The position numbers and the translations under genes are program-made. From Telmatactis stephensoni (lineage: Eukaryota; Cnidaria; Anthozoa; Actiniaria; Isophelliidae), in assembly GCA_029948255.1 (NCBI GenBank), contig JALIZF010001041.1:62001-126000 (forward strand): a stretch of DNA of 64,000 bases. The letters run 5' to 3'. The notes under the pieces were generated by a model that was not told the DNA's origin, ran no database searches, and saw nothing but the letters and a program-made list of their open reading frames with translations. This document shows, piece by piece, positions 1-9,748 of this stretch; within the stretch, counting starts at the first letter, position 1, and each line of letters starts with the position of its first letter.

Positions 1-533
1 TCACAGTACAAAGACATAAGCGATCGTTTTATATTGCTTTTATAAAATATTTTTGATGTTTTTGTACGACTGAAGCCATGTCTCTTCTCTCTCCTCTGAT
101 ATATAAATGGTAGCCAGCCAATCAGCGCGCGCGTTGTATCCCAAATATTTTATAAATTGTGGTAGAGGAAAGACTGAAAAAAGGACAAGAGGAGCAGATA
201 CTTGAACATCAGGAGGAGCTCCGTACGTATACCGCCGTCTAAACCCCCGACTCAGATTAAAAATGCTTCTTAAAGATATGTATTTTTATTTTCATCTCAG
301 TTATCAAAACTCGTACAGCTTTTACAATTCTATTGAGAGCTTTATTGAATGGTTCACACAGGCTTTCGTATCCTACCCGTCACTTTCTTTATCATCTATA
401 CTAGTAATGCTAAAAAGCGTAATTAACCAAGAACAAGCATTGCGATACTTGGAGCATGTTGGAGACAGGAAGGGGGAATGTCCCCACTAGAGATGAAGCT
501 AGAGTTGTAGCTGCAATTTACTTAGCAATTTAC

Positions 534-1557
534 TTAGCCTCGCGATTTTCTAAAGCCAAAGTGTGTCCAACACTGACAGCAAATGGGAATACGAATACTT
601 CTTCCTATTCTTCTTCCCCGTATTGTTATAAAAAATGTGAGGGTTTTGGATATGAGTTTACAACGACCATGTCCACAGCACTTAACATATGGACATCTGA
701 AATATCGATAACGCAAGGATATATTCTTTGCGATTATTATCGTACGCAGCCACACATGAGATATCTTGCAAACAGGTCTTCCCCAATGAGAGCGGTATCG
801 CTTTTCGGGTTCGTCTTCAATGGCAAGTTTCTTTTGCTTGGGAATCTCATCACTGCGGTAAAGTCTGCAGAAACGAAAATTAGGACGCAAAATTATTCAA
901 TAAACTAACAAGAAAAGACAAGGTAGAAAAACGAAAGAAAGAAAGAGAGAAAGAAGAAAGAAAGATAGATAGAAAGAAAGAGAGAGAGAGAAAGTAAAGA
1001 AAGAGAGAAAGAAAGAAAGATAGAAAGAAAGAAAGATAGAAAGAAAGAAAGAAGGAAAGAAAAAAGAGAGAAAGAGAGGAAGAAAGAGAGGAAGAAGAAA
1101 GAAAGAAAAGAAAAAAGAAAAGAAAAGAAGAGCTTGTTGGCGGAGGTAAGACATTACACAAGGATGGCTGAATAATGACTGTCAGGGACATCGCTGGTAT
1201 TTAATAAGCTTAAAAACACTATGCAGACGACTATATAAGCTTACAAAGTGTTTGGAATAGAGGGAGGGAGAACCACAGCTTAATCGGTGTGTGACAAATA
1301 CAATAAGGGTACGGATTTACTGCCTGGTTGATACATTGTGTAAGTAAGGGATCATAGCAGGCTCCCTCCCACCAAATATATTATTCATTTTAACTCACCC
1401 AGCTACAGACGGATCATTTAAGATTCCTTTAGTGCTCAGTCAACTGCTGCTTCACTTCTTCAAATGATATATCACTTAGTTCGTCGTCCTCTGTTTCTGT
1501 TGCAGCGGTGTACACCACTGCGAGACCAACAAGGAAAAGAGCCAGAAAGGTACGCAT
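534..1557 (-). pseudogene. Secreted 8-cysteine peptide gene, copy A, with a stop in the signal exon
   Basis: The coding exons are 1399-1557 (ATG at 1557; hydrophobic signal sequence and acidic propiece) and 534-864 (propiece end, Lys-Arg, mature peptide). Donor GTGAGT lies just below 1399 and acceptor CTGCAG just above 864. Compared with copy B, exon 1 carries four extra bases near 1429-1432. These shift the frame and create a TAA at 1429-1431 after only 42 residues, before the mature region. Exon 2 stays open and keeps all eight cysteines with the same spacing as copy B (C-x24-C-x4-CC-x4-C-x26-CC-x-C). The mature part is strongly basic. A 5' noncoding exon ending at 1974 and a TATA-like box at 2071-2077 are still present. 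It is either a recent pseudogene or an assembly error at one site. The architecture recalls coral small cysteine-rich secreted peptides (SCRiP type) or antimicrobial peptides, but I cannot assign a family. Confidence 0.65.
918..1128. repeat. GA-rich microsatellite (GAAA/GAGA type)
   Basis: About 210 bases consist almost only of A and G in GAAA, GAGA and GAAGAAA units. It lies in the intron of peptide copy A. The same intron of copy B has no such tract and holds a foldback element instead. Long open frames here are low-complexity artefacts. Confidence 0.9.
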
Positions 1558-1973
1558 CTTAAACAAATAGGAACCTTTCAAATTCATGGAAAATAGAAAT
1601 TTGTAGGAAAGACAAGAAAAAAGAAAGAAATTAAAAGATTTGTATAGAAAATACTATTAACGTACCATGCCACAAGATACTACATGTAAAAAGTTAATAG
1701 ATTCTGTAAAGAACAGGTATTGGTAAATGATTTTAGGTTTCATTGAGAAAGACGTTGTAGCCGGTGGTATAAATATGCACAAACATTTAGCTGGTAGCCA
1801 AAACACTTGTACGTTCTTATAATATAACAACGAACGACGAACAGTTCAAAAACGTTTTCAATGAGTTAAAAAACGATGTTTTTTCTTAAATTTTAATGAC
1901 GAGGGTTATACTCTCGTAAAACAATTAGGAAACTAAAACGGAAAATCAATCTCTAAAAATGATTTCCTGTTAC

Positions 1974-2045
1974 CTCGAAAAAGTTGAGCTGTTTCTTCGG
2001 TCTTTCTTCTTGCTGCAACGTTGACTTGTTGACGATTTCAACTGA
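1974..2045 (-). other. Likely 5' noncoding exon of peptide copy A
   Basis: On the minus strand a purine-rich stretch ends at a good donor (GAG then GTAACAGG) with the last exon base at 1974. The next acceptor (TTTAAG) sits directly before the ATG at 1557. Copy B has the equivalent donor with the last exon base at 11495. The start of transcription is inferred from the TATA-like box about 30 bases upstream. Confidence 0.5.
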
Positions 2046-2070
2046 TGAAACTATCCACCAGTGCTGCGCG

Positions 2071-2077
2071 TATTTAT
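2071..2077 (-). promoter_or_regulatory. TATA-like box, peptide copy A
   Basis: ATAAATA on the minus strand, placed about 25-30 bases before the presumed first exon. The same motif is kept in copy B at 11592-11598, within well-conserved flanking sequence. Confidence 0.5.
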
Positions 2078-2373
2078 GTTCTCCTCCAAGGTCAAGTCAA
2101 AATAGACTATTATGTATTTTTAACAAATTTATATAAAAATAACATTTGTATCATATAAATGTAATTGTTTACGTCGCCCTTCTTGGCTTTTATCCATAAG
2201 CTCTTAAACAGAAACTAAGTCAATATATGTTAACGAGAAAAAGTACTGAGTTGAAACAAAAATACTTGACTTAAAATATCCTGTACATTAACGGTTTTTC
2301 TCTAATAATATAGTAATACTGAAATGATTATATATATTTTTTGGTTTTTATTCAACATATTTAAGTTATTATA

Positions 2374-2628
2374 CAGCTATTTCAAAAAACGTTGAATACT
2401 GAATACTGCATTCTGCATACTGAATAGTGCATTAAAAGACCAAAATGCCTTGTAGTTCAGTATGTTTTGGAGATGGCATGGTGAAAATCCTCTATAACAG
2501 CTATAACTAGGCAAATAGGTGGCAAAACGACAACGGAAACGATCAAAAATGTAATTTGTAAGTCTTGGAATGCACTATTCAGTATGCGGAATGCAGTATT
2601 CAGTATTCAAAGTTTCTTGAAATAGCTG
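2374..2628. mobile_element. Foldback MITE with CAGCTATTTCAA ends
   Basis: Inverted ends begin CAGCTATTTCAA and the arms contain repeated GAATACTG/GAATGCA-type words that pair across the element. It is flanked on both sides by TATA (2370-2373 and 2629-2632). Copy B keeps the unoccupied site, with a single TATA at 11875-11878. The terminal word resembles the end of the ISL2EU element at 4450-9295 (AGCTATTTCAATT), suggesting that the same kind of transposase moved it. Confidence 0.8.
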
Positions 2629-2742
2629 TATAGGTATCATTGCATGCCACATTCATAGAACTTTATCAAAAAGTTTTTTTTTTGGCCCAAAATTATAGTT
2701 AATCATTATTGAATGATTATCTGTTATTATGAATCCAAACCC

Positions 2743-2999
2743 AGGCTCGTAACATGGTATATGGGATCAGGGATCAAGCCCCAAATTATGGCCAGGATCA
2801 GGAATCAGAGCTAGGCCAGGGCCCAGGGATCAAATGGGTGGGATCGAGGATCAGGGACATTGGGTCAGGATCAGGGTTCAGCTCAGTTTTCTTTTTGCAC
2901 CAAGGATTAAGGATCAAAATTTCTAAAAATATGGACTTTGTCAAAATTTCCATAAAATCCCGGGATCAGTGAGACGAAAATATACCATGTTACGAGCCT
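2743..2999. mobile_element. Short inverted-repeat element with GGATCAGG-rich interior
   Basis: The ends are an 18-base inverted repeat, AGGCTCGTAACATGGTAT at the left and its complement at the right. The interior is rich in GGGATCAGGGATCA-like words. Copy B lacks it at the equivalent place, so it entered copy A after the duplication or was lost from B. No coding potential is seen. Confidence 0.7.
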
Positions 3000-3708
3000 A
3001 GATAGGAAATGTTATAGGGAAAAATTTGTAGGAACGATTAGAGGACTAGCAGACAATTTTGGGCTGTTGTTCTGTATTTATTGTTGGTAGAGCACTTGAA
3101 CCGTTGGATTTACAGAACCAGTAGAACTAGAATGAATTATATGGTATGGTTTGTGTGGAAAATAAAATGTCGCAAAACAGTAGAGTGTCGTTAGTTCTTA
3201 GATGCGCTCAAATAAGCTCGTTACTTAAATTAGCCGGGTCTATAGAGTCAGTTTCGATTACATTTTTACTTAATCTAAAATAGACCACTTGTATTATCGC
3301 GATTTGTATTAGCAATATCATAATAAACTATGTGGGGAACAAGGCACATTTTTGGTCATTATTTTGAAACTATAATTAATAGAAGAGATCTTTAACCACA
3401 AAAACTTTGTTTCAAACTTTGAAGTGGAGTTTTTGTACATTTTATTCTAGCGTTTCTTCTATGTTTAAAAGGAGATTTTTTTCACGTTAATAAGCATTGG
3501 GAAACAAACTATTCAGCTGAAGAATAACTGTTGTACAAAGCTAAAGTTATTACTTTGAGAAAGTTTAGATTTTTAAAGTGTTGATCAAAAGTGAAAATAA
3601 CTTTGTACAATTCAAAATACTGTTTTAAACAGGCATTGTATCGTAGTTAGATTAATTCCTAACTGATAAAAATAGAATTTGGCTGTTAATCCAAAACGAA
3701 AATTTTCA

Positions 3709-4352
3709 CGATAACGACTATTTTTTCGCTAAGAGCCCGGTTAACGATAATAATTAAGATTTGTGTTAACGGTAATGCAAATAAATTAACCGTAAAAAAG
3801 CCGAAATATTAACCGTAGAGGTCACAATTGAGGCCCACCTAGACGCCATTGTGGTCTCATCTTTTTGTACGTAGGCTCCATGATTTTGAAAGGGTCTGTG
3901 TTTGTACAATTCATAGTTGGTAAAGATAAGGAATTATTATCAAATTAAGGAATATAAAACGCGCGTGCATGTTTCTGTACTGATATAAACACGATGGAGG
4001 ATGTAGAGCAAGAGAAAATCAAGCTTAGTTTCTCTTGCTTTTCGAGTGCTTTACATCTTCCAGAGTGCGTTTATAGAGTGCTCATTATATACAATATATC
4101 TGCATGTGAAAAACCTGCTTGGAAGAAATTGCACTAATTTGTACTAATTAAACAATAGAAAACAAAGGATTTCGCGCTATTTAGTTCGCTAACTTTTTCA
4201 CGGATATATTGTGCTTAAAATTTAATAACTTACCGAATGACATTACTGCAAATTAAGTTCCGCCATACATTCAATACAGTTGAAATTAGTGACAGTTAAA
4301 AAAATTTTCCAATCCTTTAATTTGCAAATCAAGTAAAAAGGGAAACGATTTC
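3709..4352. other. Unassigned DNA between duplication copies
   Basis: AT-rich, with no supported gene. A short imperfect inverted repeat (AAGCAAGAGAAAC-type arms) lies near 4005-4060. I see nothing else. Confidence 0.5.
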
Positions 4353-4462
4353 CACAGTACAGAGACATAAACGATCGTTTTATATTGCTTTGATAAAAAT
4401 ATTTTCGACGTTTTTGTGCGAAGCCATATCTCTTTCCTCTGTTATATATAGCTAATTCAATT

Positions 4463-4690
4463 AACGTTGTCGCTGAAAAAAGCCTAAAGCCTAAAGCTTT
4501 GAGAGCGGAATCATGAAAATATTTTATCGCCGTGACATCATTACCGCGGAATAAAAACTCACTGTATGCTTGCAAATTCTGCAACTTGGACACATATTCC
4601 TTAATATTTCTCAGATAGCCTACAAAGAAGTGTGTTAGTACACAAAAGTTATTTGAAAGGCTTTAGCCTTTAGGCATTTTCAGCGACATT
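4463..4690. mobile_element. Nested 0.23-kb element inside the ISL2EU left terminus
   Basis: The right transposon end reads AGCTATTTCAATTCGCC without a break. In the left end the same sequence is split after CAATT by about 228 bases. The insert itself has inverted ends (TGTCGCTGAAAA near 4469 and its complement near 4675-4686, followed inward by GCCTAAAG words). It has no coding potential. Confidence 0.7.
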
Positions 4691-4767
4691 TCGCCTTTCC
4701 GAAATTCAAAGGAAGACTGGTGACGAATTTGGCTTGCACGGCATCATGGGACTGAATTTGGGGACGC
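4690..4767 (+). repeat. ISL2EU terminal inverted repeat, left inner part
   Basis: This 78-base block is repeated in inverted form at 9207-9285 with about four mismatches. It includes the ATG used by the YqaJ-type gene (4746). Confidence 0.9.
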
Positions 4768-6744
4768 AAATCGACGCAAATGGTGACAACATGGAGGACA
4801 GAGAGCGTAGTGTGGAGTTTAAACAAAATAGTTGCGAAATTAAACTGGATGAAGGCGATGTACCCGGTTCTACGTTAAGTAAACCACCAGAGCAGTGTAA
4901 CAAGGCAGTTTTAAAACGCTGGCTTGCGTGTCGTGGAGCCAAAATTGGTGGAAATCGAGACGAACTGATAAAAAGGTTTGTTGTTATGATGGTGTTTGGT
5001 GTGTGATTATTGCTCAGAATTACCTCAGAAATCGAATAGATCTTAGCTTTTTACTGACCTTTGTCGCTTCTTTATTACTAGGATTAAGAATTACATCGAT
5101 AATGGGCTCGACAAAGACATTATTGACCCTGATAATGGCATAAACATTGCACGAAAGAGATTGGAACTTGGGCTCGCTGAAGAAATCGATCCCGAAGTGA
5201 GTGAGAAGTTTCCGACAGAAGGATTCTTGTTTGGAATATCGGAACTTCCCAAAATTTCATACAGTCACATTTGGAAGTACCTGATAGAAGATGTGGAGCT
5301 ACGAAAGCAGCTTTCTACAGAAAAACCCATTGTCAAGGGCTATAACTTTTTTAAGTCTGGCCATGTTCTTCAAATATGGTCAAAAAAGGACCTAAACGTA
5401 CACTATGTAAGGAGCAAAGTACTACCATCCATGACAAAAAAGAAAATATACACAGTTAACATTATAATCAAAGCTAGTGGACATATTTCAAAAGCAATGT
5501 GTGGTTGCCCTGCAGGGGTAGATGGTCGCTGTAATCATCTTGCAGCCACACTATTTGCAATTGAAGATAAATTCCAGGATGAATCTCAAGGTGACTCTGA
5601 TAACAGCAGCAAAGACAATGAATTACCTTGTACATCAAAGCCTTGTTCTTGGAATGTTCCAAGTAGAAAACGTAAATTAGAAAACTGTGCTATACAGTCA
5701 ATACATTTTGAAAAGCACGAATATGGAAAGAAAGCTAAGCACATGCCAAGAATGAGCTTTGATGTAAGAGCTCCACATGAACAAACATTCAACATTAACA
5801 GCCAAAAGAACTTTTATACAAAAGTAAAAGAAGTTGAAATGTTGACAGGACAGCGAATGGCTTTAAGTTTTATTTTGCCTCATGATCTTCCAGTGGACAA
5901 AGAAAGCAGTGAGGTTGTCCCTTCATCAAACAACCTCGATACTGATCAGCAATTGTGGCAGCTGATACCACCTGAGGAAAGTGGTCCAATGTCATTGCAT
6001 GATATTGCATTAAGAGCCATTAAGGTTAAGCAATGTTTGTATGAGTCTGCTAAAAAAAGGACTGAAATTGAACTTAAGACCAGAGACCAGCACAACTCCT
6101 TGCTTTGGTATAATGTTAGAAAACCAAGAATTACGGCATCAAAAGCAAAGCGTTGCCTTATCAAAGAATCCACAAGCCCTACCAAAGTAATCGAAGAGGT
6201 GCTAATGTATAAGCAGTCTATACAGACTAGTAAGATGAAAGAGGGAATTGAAATGGAACCCAAGATAATTGAAGAATTTGAGAAGGAAAGTGGCAAAGTT
6301 GTGACTAAATGTGGGTTCTTTGTATCAGAGAGTCATCCTTTCCTTGGTGCCAGCCCTGATGGGATTACAGATAGTGGAGAGTTGATTGAAGTGAAAAAGG
6401 TTACTTCAAAAGACTATGAAAGCAAAGAAGAAACTTTATGTAGATTAGGTATCTATAAGAAAAATGCTGACAGCATCATTTTAAATGAAAATCATAGGTA
6501 TTATCATCAAATTCAGCAACAACTTTTCTGCACTAAGCATGAGCTTTGCCACTTCATTGTTTCTAATGGTAACTGGCTACATATAGAACTTGTACCCTTT
6601 AACAGGGCTTTCTGGGACCGCGTGCTAGAAAATTTGAAGGAATTTTACTTCAAAAACATTTTACCTGAACTAGCTTACCCTAGGGTACTTTTCAAGCAAC
6701 CACGATGGTACAAATCTGTCAATTTCCCACGTTTATCAGAATAA
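4746..6744 (+). CDS. SAP-SWIM-YqaJ protein of the ISL2EU transposon
   Basis: There are two exons, 4746-4975 and 5082-6744, joined by a GT-AG intron (phase 2) that restores the reading frame inside the SAP domain; the product is about 630 residues. Domains in order: SAP DNA-binding fold around residues 44-90, SWIM zinc finger with CxC...CxH ligands (C217, C219, C227, H229), and a YqaJ/lambda-exonuclease-like domain from about 420 to 600. The nuclease motifs are visible: GIEMEP, then SPDG (D503), then ELIEVK (E513, K515), then HQIQQQL. This family cuts or resects DNA ends; its role in ISL2EU transposition is not established. The first ATG in frame lies inside the terminal repeat at 4746; ATG 4791 is an alternative. 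AATAAA signals follow at about 7020-7034. Confidence 0.88.
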
Positions 6745-7670
6745 TTTATTTAACTCTGATGTCTCCATTATATTTAATATTACAATTAACTTTGAGCAAC
6801 AAATGGATTGTAGAACAGTAATTAGATAAAATCTGAGATTTTTGCTGTGATTTGCAATGTTCTTTAGTGAAATGAACCAAGAGGCAATAGGTATACCAAG
6901 AAAACTGACACTAGTAAATGTATTTCAATTTATTTAATTTTTTGTAATTTATTATGCAATAATAATTATTAGGTGAGGTCAAGCTATTTTGTTGTTAAAC
7001 ATATGGTTATACATGCAGAAATAAATATAAATAAAAATTATTGCAAACTTAGTAACAGATTGACATCTTATTGGTAAACACTTGTGCTTAGTAATAATAT
7101 TTAAAAGTGGAAAAAGTCAATTTTAGTGAAAACACATTGTACTAACATTGTTGCCATGGGTCAGGAAAAAAATACTTTTTCAAGCCAGGGACTTCCATGT
7201 TCAGTCAGAGAAAAGTCATATTTTGACCAAATAGCAGGATCCTTTGATTAGCACATGTAAAGAATGTTGGTTCCCTTATTTGCAATTTTAATATGAGGGG
7301 GAACCTGTGGACATTGACCAAATTTAAATGCGGTGGGCAATTTGAATATCTATTGCTCTGGACTGACAAGCCTTGTGTTCATGTGGAAACACATTTAAAT
7401 TGTTTTTACACGAATGAGAGGCTTGTCATTACAAAACAATAGTTATTCAAATTTGCTGCAATATTTTTATTCAGTGTATAAGTACACACATTCCCCTCAC
7501 ATATGAATATTCCCCAAACATTAAAATAAGCTTTTTGTTCAAAGCAGGGGTTATGCCATATATCCAACTGTGAAGAACAAAGAAAACTGAACTAATGTAA
7601 ATATAAGAAACTTTTATACTCACAAAAAGATATTAATTTATTTGATTTGATGCTAGCCCATCTTTAATAT
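6745..7670. other. Spacer between the two convergent transposon genes
   Basis: This AT-rich 0.9-kb spacer probably holds both 3' untranslated regions. AATAAA-type signals for the plus-strand gene lie near 7020-7034. An imperfect inverted repeat (GACAAGCC/GGCTTGTC near 7366-7426) is present. No gene is seen. Confidence 0.6.
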
Positions 7671-9182
7671 TCATTCACTTATAATTGGTGGCCAGAAATT
7701 AGATAAACATGCAACAACAGTCCATGCATCAGATGCAATCCCAGATGTAGAAATTGGGACAGTTCTGTCAAACAAATGCCAGTTTTTGAGGCGCTCCATG
7801 TAACGTTCAACATGTATTCTTAGACTGGCAATTTTTTTATTGTGTTCAGCTTCTTTCCATGAAAATTGCCCTTTGTCAGAAAGAAAGTTTGGAGTTACCA
7901 AACGGGCACCAACTCCAGCTAATTGATCTTGAATTAAGAAACCTTTGTCAGCCATGATTAAATCTCCCTTGTGTACATAATTCAAAAATCCTGATTTCCC
8001 TATGATTTCAGGGTCACTGATAGAACCACTGTATAATTCACTCACAAAGGAAATAGCTCCATTTGGAGTTATTCCAACAAGTGCTTTCATTGTTGTGTGT
8101 GACTTGTAGCTTGAGTAGCAAATTGACTGTTTATCAAGACTTGATGGAGTTTCCATTCTTATTTCTGTGCAATCTATGATGGAGACTAGGTCAGGGTATA
8201 GCTGCTTAAACATAGGTGGCATGTAGAATTGCAACTGTTCTTTGCTTGGCCATATAATACACAAATGATGGAGCTCAGCCTTCATGAATTTAATCCAAGC
8301 TCTAATTATATCTGATACTGATGAAACAGAAATTCTAAATCTTTCTGCTAAATCTCTTTCTAGTAAGCCAAGTCTCAATCTCATGAGAACAAGAGTGAAC
8401 TCTTGCCAAATTGTTAATTTTCTCTTTGGGCCACTTTTTCTTCCATCAAAGCACTTGCGTTGATAGCCACCATAACTAATATTTTGGGCTTTTTCTTGAA
8501 GGATATCAAAACACAACAACAATGAAGCATAATTGGGAAAACCTGTAAAAAATTGGACGTCTTCATCACTGTCCTTGTATTGGCATATGTCAAACTTAGG
8601 TTCTTCCTCAAATTTGTATTGGAGCCTTTCAAGCTCTTTCTTTACAGAGTTATAATTGCTTTTGCATTCATCAAGTTCTTTTTGAATTGAAGCTAGCTTA
8701 AGTCTGAGTTCTTCGGTCTCGGAATAGTCTTGTGGTTGGATGTTATTTTCTCTCTCTACCTCATCAATCCTACATTGTTCTGCCAAGTTTTCGTCAGAGA
8801 GACTTTCAGAGAGACTTCCCCCTGATCTTTGATCGTCAATTTCGTTGTCGCCCAAGTCTAACGGTTCGCTTGCTTCCACATTTGTTGGTTGTTGTCTTGA
8901 CTTATCTGGAAGATCGTACTTAACAATTTCTCGTCGTTTCTTGACTCTCTTAGACCAAGGGAAAATCGAAGGTAATTCAGTTCGACAAGCTCTCTCTCCA
9001 CCGACAAAATGCCCGCCACAAATCTTCGTATTTTGTGAACAGACTCGAAGGGTTTCATTCCTGATGAGTCTCTTATACTCTGCAAGAACCTTGGGATCTT
9101 TTGGAAGAGAGTGAAAAGGCAAATTTGGAGAATTTCTCCAGTTATTCGTGCATTTAGGAACGCAGCAGTTAAACTTTCCCAT
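7671..9182 (-). CDS. THAP-domain DDE transposase of the ISL2EU transposon
   Basis: A single exon of 503 residues starts at the ATG at 9182. An N-terminal THAP zinc finger has C6/C7, C11, C55 and H58 and an LPSIFP box near 70. A charged linker and a coiled coil follow (about 150-195). Next is a helix-turn-helix of the DDE-endonuclease type (about 258-305, with RDLAERFRIS). The DDE_4-like catalytic core has all three acidic residues: D337 in IIDCTE, D412 in MADKGF and E459 in HVERYMERL. It would bind the element's terminal repeats and catalyse cut-and-paste transposition in the nucleus. The frame is intact with no missing catalytic residue, so recent activity is plausible. A short overlapping upstream reading frame starts in the terminal repeat (9228-9169). 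Confidence 0.93.
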   Translation of the reverse strand: MGKFNCCVPKCTNNWRNSPNLPFHSLPKDPKVLAEYKRLIRNETLRVCSQNTKICGGHFVGGERACRTELPSIFPWSKRVKKRREIVKYDLPDKSRQQPTNVEASEPLDLGDNEIDDQRSGGSLSESLSDENLAEQCRIDEVERENNIQPQDYSETEELRLKLASIQKELDECKSNYNSVKKELERLQYKFEEEPKFDICQYKDSDEDVQFFTGFPNYASLLLCFDILQEKAQNISYGGYQRKCFDGRKSGPKRKLTIWQEFTLVLMRLRLGLLERDLAERFRISVSSVSDIIRAWIKFMKAELHHLCIIWPSKEQLQFYMPPMFKQLYPDLVSIIDCTEIRMETPSSLDKQSICYSSYKSHTTMKALVGITPNGAISFVSELYSGSISDPEIIGKSGFLNYVHKGDLIMADKGFLIQDQLAGVGARLVTPNFLSDKGQFSWKEAEHNKKIASLRIHVERYMERLKNWHLFDRTVPISTSGIASDAWTVVACLSNFWPPIISE

Positions 9183-9206
9183 ATTCAACTAGAAACACAA
9201 CACGAA

Positions 9207-9295
9207 GCGTCCCCAAATTCAGTCCCATGATACCGTGCGAGCCGAATTCGTCACCAATCTTCCTTTGAATTTCGGAAAGGCGAATTGAAATAGCT
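9207..9295 (-). repeat. ISL2EU terminal inverted repeat, right
   Basis: This is the inverted counterpart of 4690-4767 plus the uninterrupted outer end (AGCTATTTCAATTCGCC read on the minus strand). It shows the original terminus that the nested insertion broke on the left side. Confidence 0.9.
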
Positions 9296-9748
9296 ATACA
9301 TGGTAGCCACCAATCAGCGCGCGATCGCAAATTGCATCTCAAATATTTTATAACTTGTGGTAGAGAAAAGGCTGAAAAAGGACAAGAGGAGCAGATACCT
9401 CAACATCAGGAGGAGCTCCGTCCCGCCGTCTAAAACCCTGACCCAGATTAAAAATGTTTCTTAGGGATATATACTATTATTTTCATTTCAGGTATCAAAA
9501 TTCGTACAGCTTTTTACTGAGAGCTCTATTGAATGGTTAGAAAATTTTATTGAGAGCTTTATTGAATGGTTTATACAGGCTTTAGTTATCCTACCTGTCA
9601 CTTTCATTTCTTTGTTATCTATAGTAATGCCAAAAAGCGTAATTAATCAAGAAGAAGCATCGTGATACTTATGCCTGGAGACAGGAAGGGGGAATGTCTC
9701 CACTAGAGTTGAAGCTAGAGTTGTAGTTGCAATTTACTTAGTAATCAG

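Larger units (their letters stand above)
1..3708. repeat. Tandem duplication, copy A
   Basis: This block is repeated as copy B further right. Matching stretches include 1-100 with 4353-4447, 114-860 with 9303-10072, 1330-2330 with 10832-11830, 2641-2740 with 12090-12170, 3000-3140 with 12770-12915 and 3160-3700 with 13750-14420. It carries a secreted-peptide locus on the minus strand plus its promoter and upstream DNA. Private insertions in this copy are foldback elements at 2374-2628 and 2743-2999 and a GA-rich microsatellite near 918-1128. The true left end lies outside the window. Confidence 0.85.
4450..9295. mobile_element. Complete ISL2EU-type DNA transposon (THAP transposase plus YqaJ protein)
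   Basis: Terminal inverted repeats run from 4690-4767 and 9207-9285, with outer parts at 4450-4462 and 9286-9295. The left repeat is interrupted by a 0.23-kb insertion. Two convergent genes lie inside: a SAP-SWIM-YqaJ protein (plus) and a THAP/DDE transposase (minus). A THAP transposase paired with a YqaJ-domain protein is the hallmark I know for the eukaryotic ISL2EU (IS4EU) superfamily. Both genes are uninterrupted. The unoccupied site is represented near 100-108 in copy A. The duplication at the ends falls in a TA-rich run and is probably TA or TAT, but cannot be fixed. Confidence 0.9.

Noticed and set aside
880..1191. Open frames on the minus strand rich in Ser, Phe and Leu
   Set aside because: They read through the GA-rich microsatellite; low complexity explains the lack of stops.
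5946..6296. Minus-strand open frames opposite the YqaJ gene
   Set aside because: Shadow frames of a well-supported coding exon.
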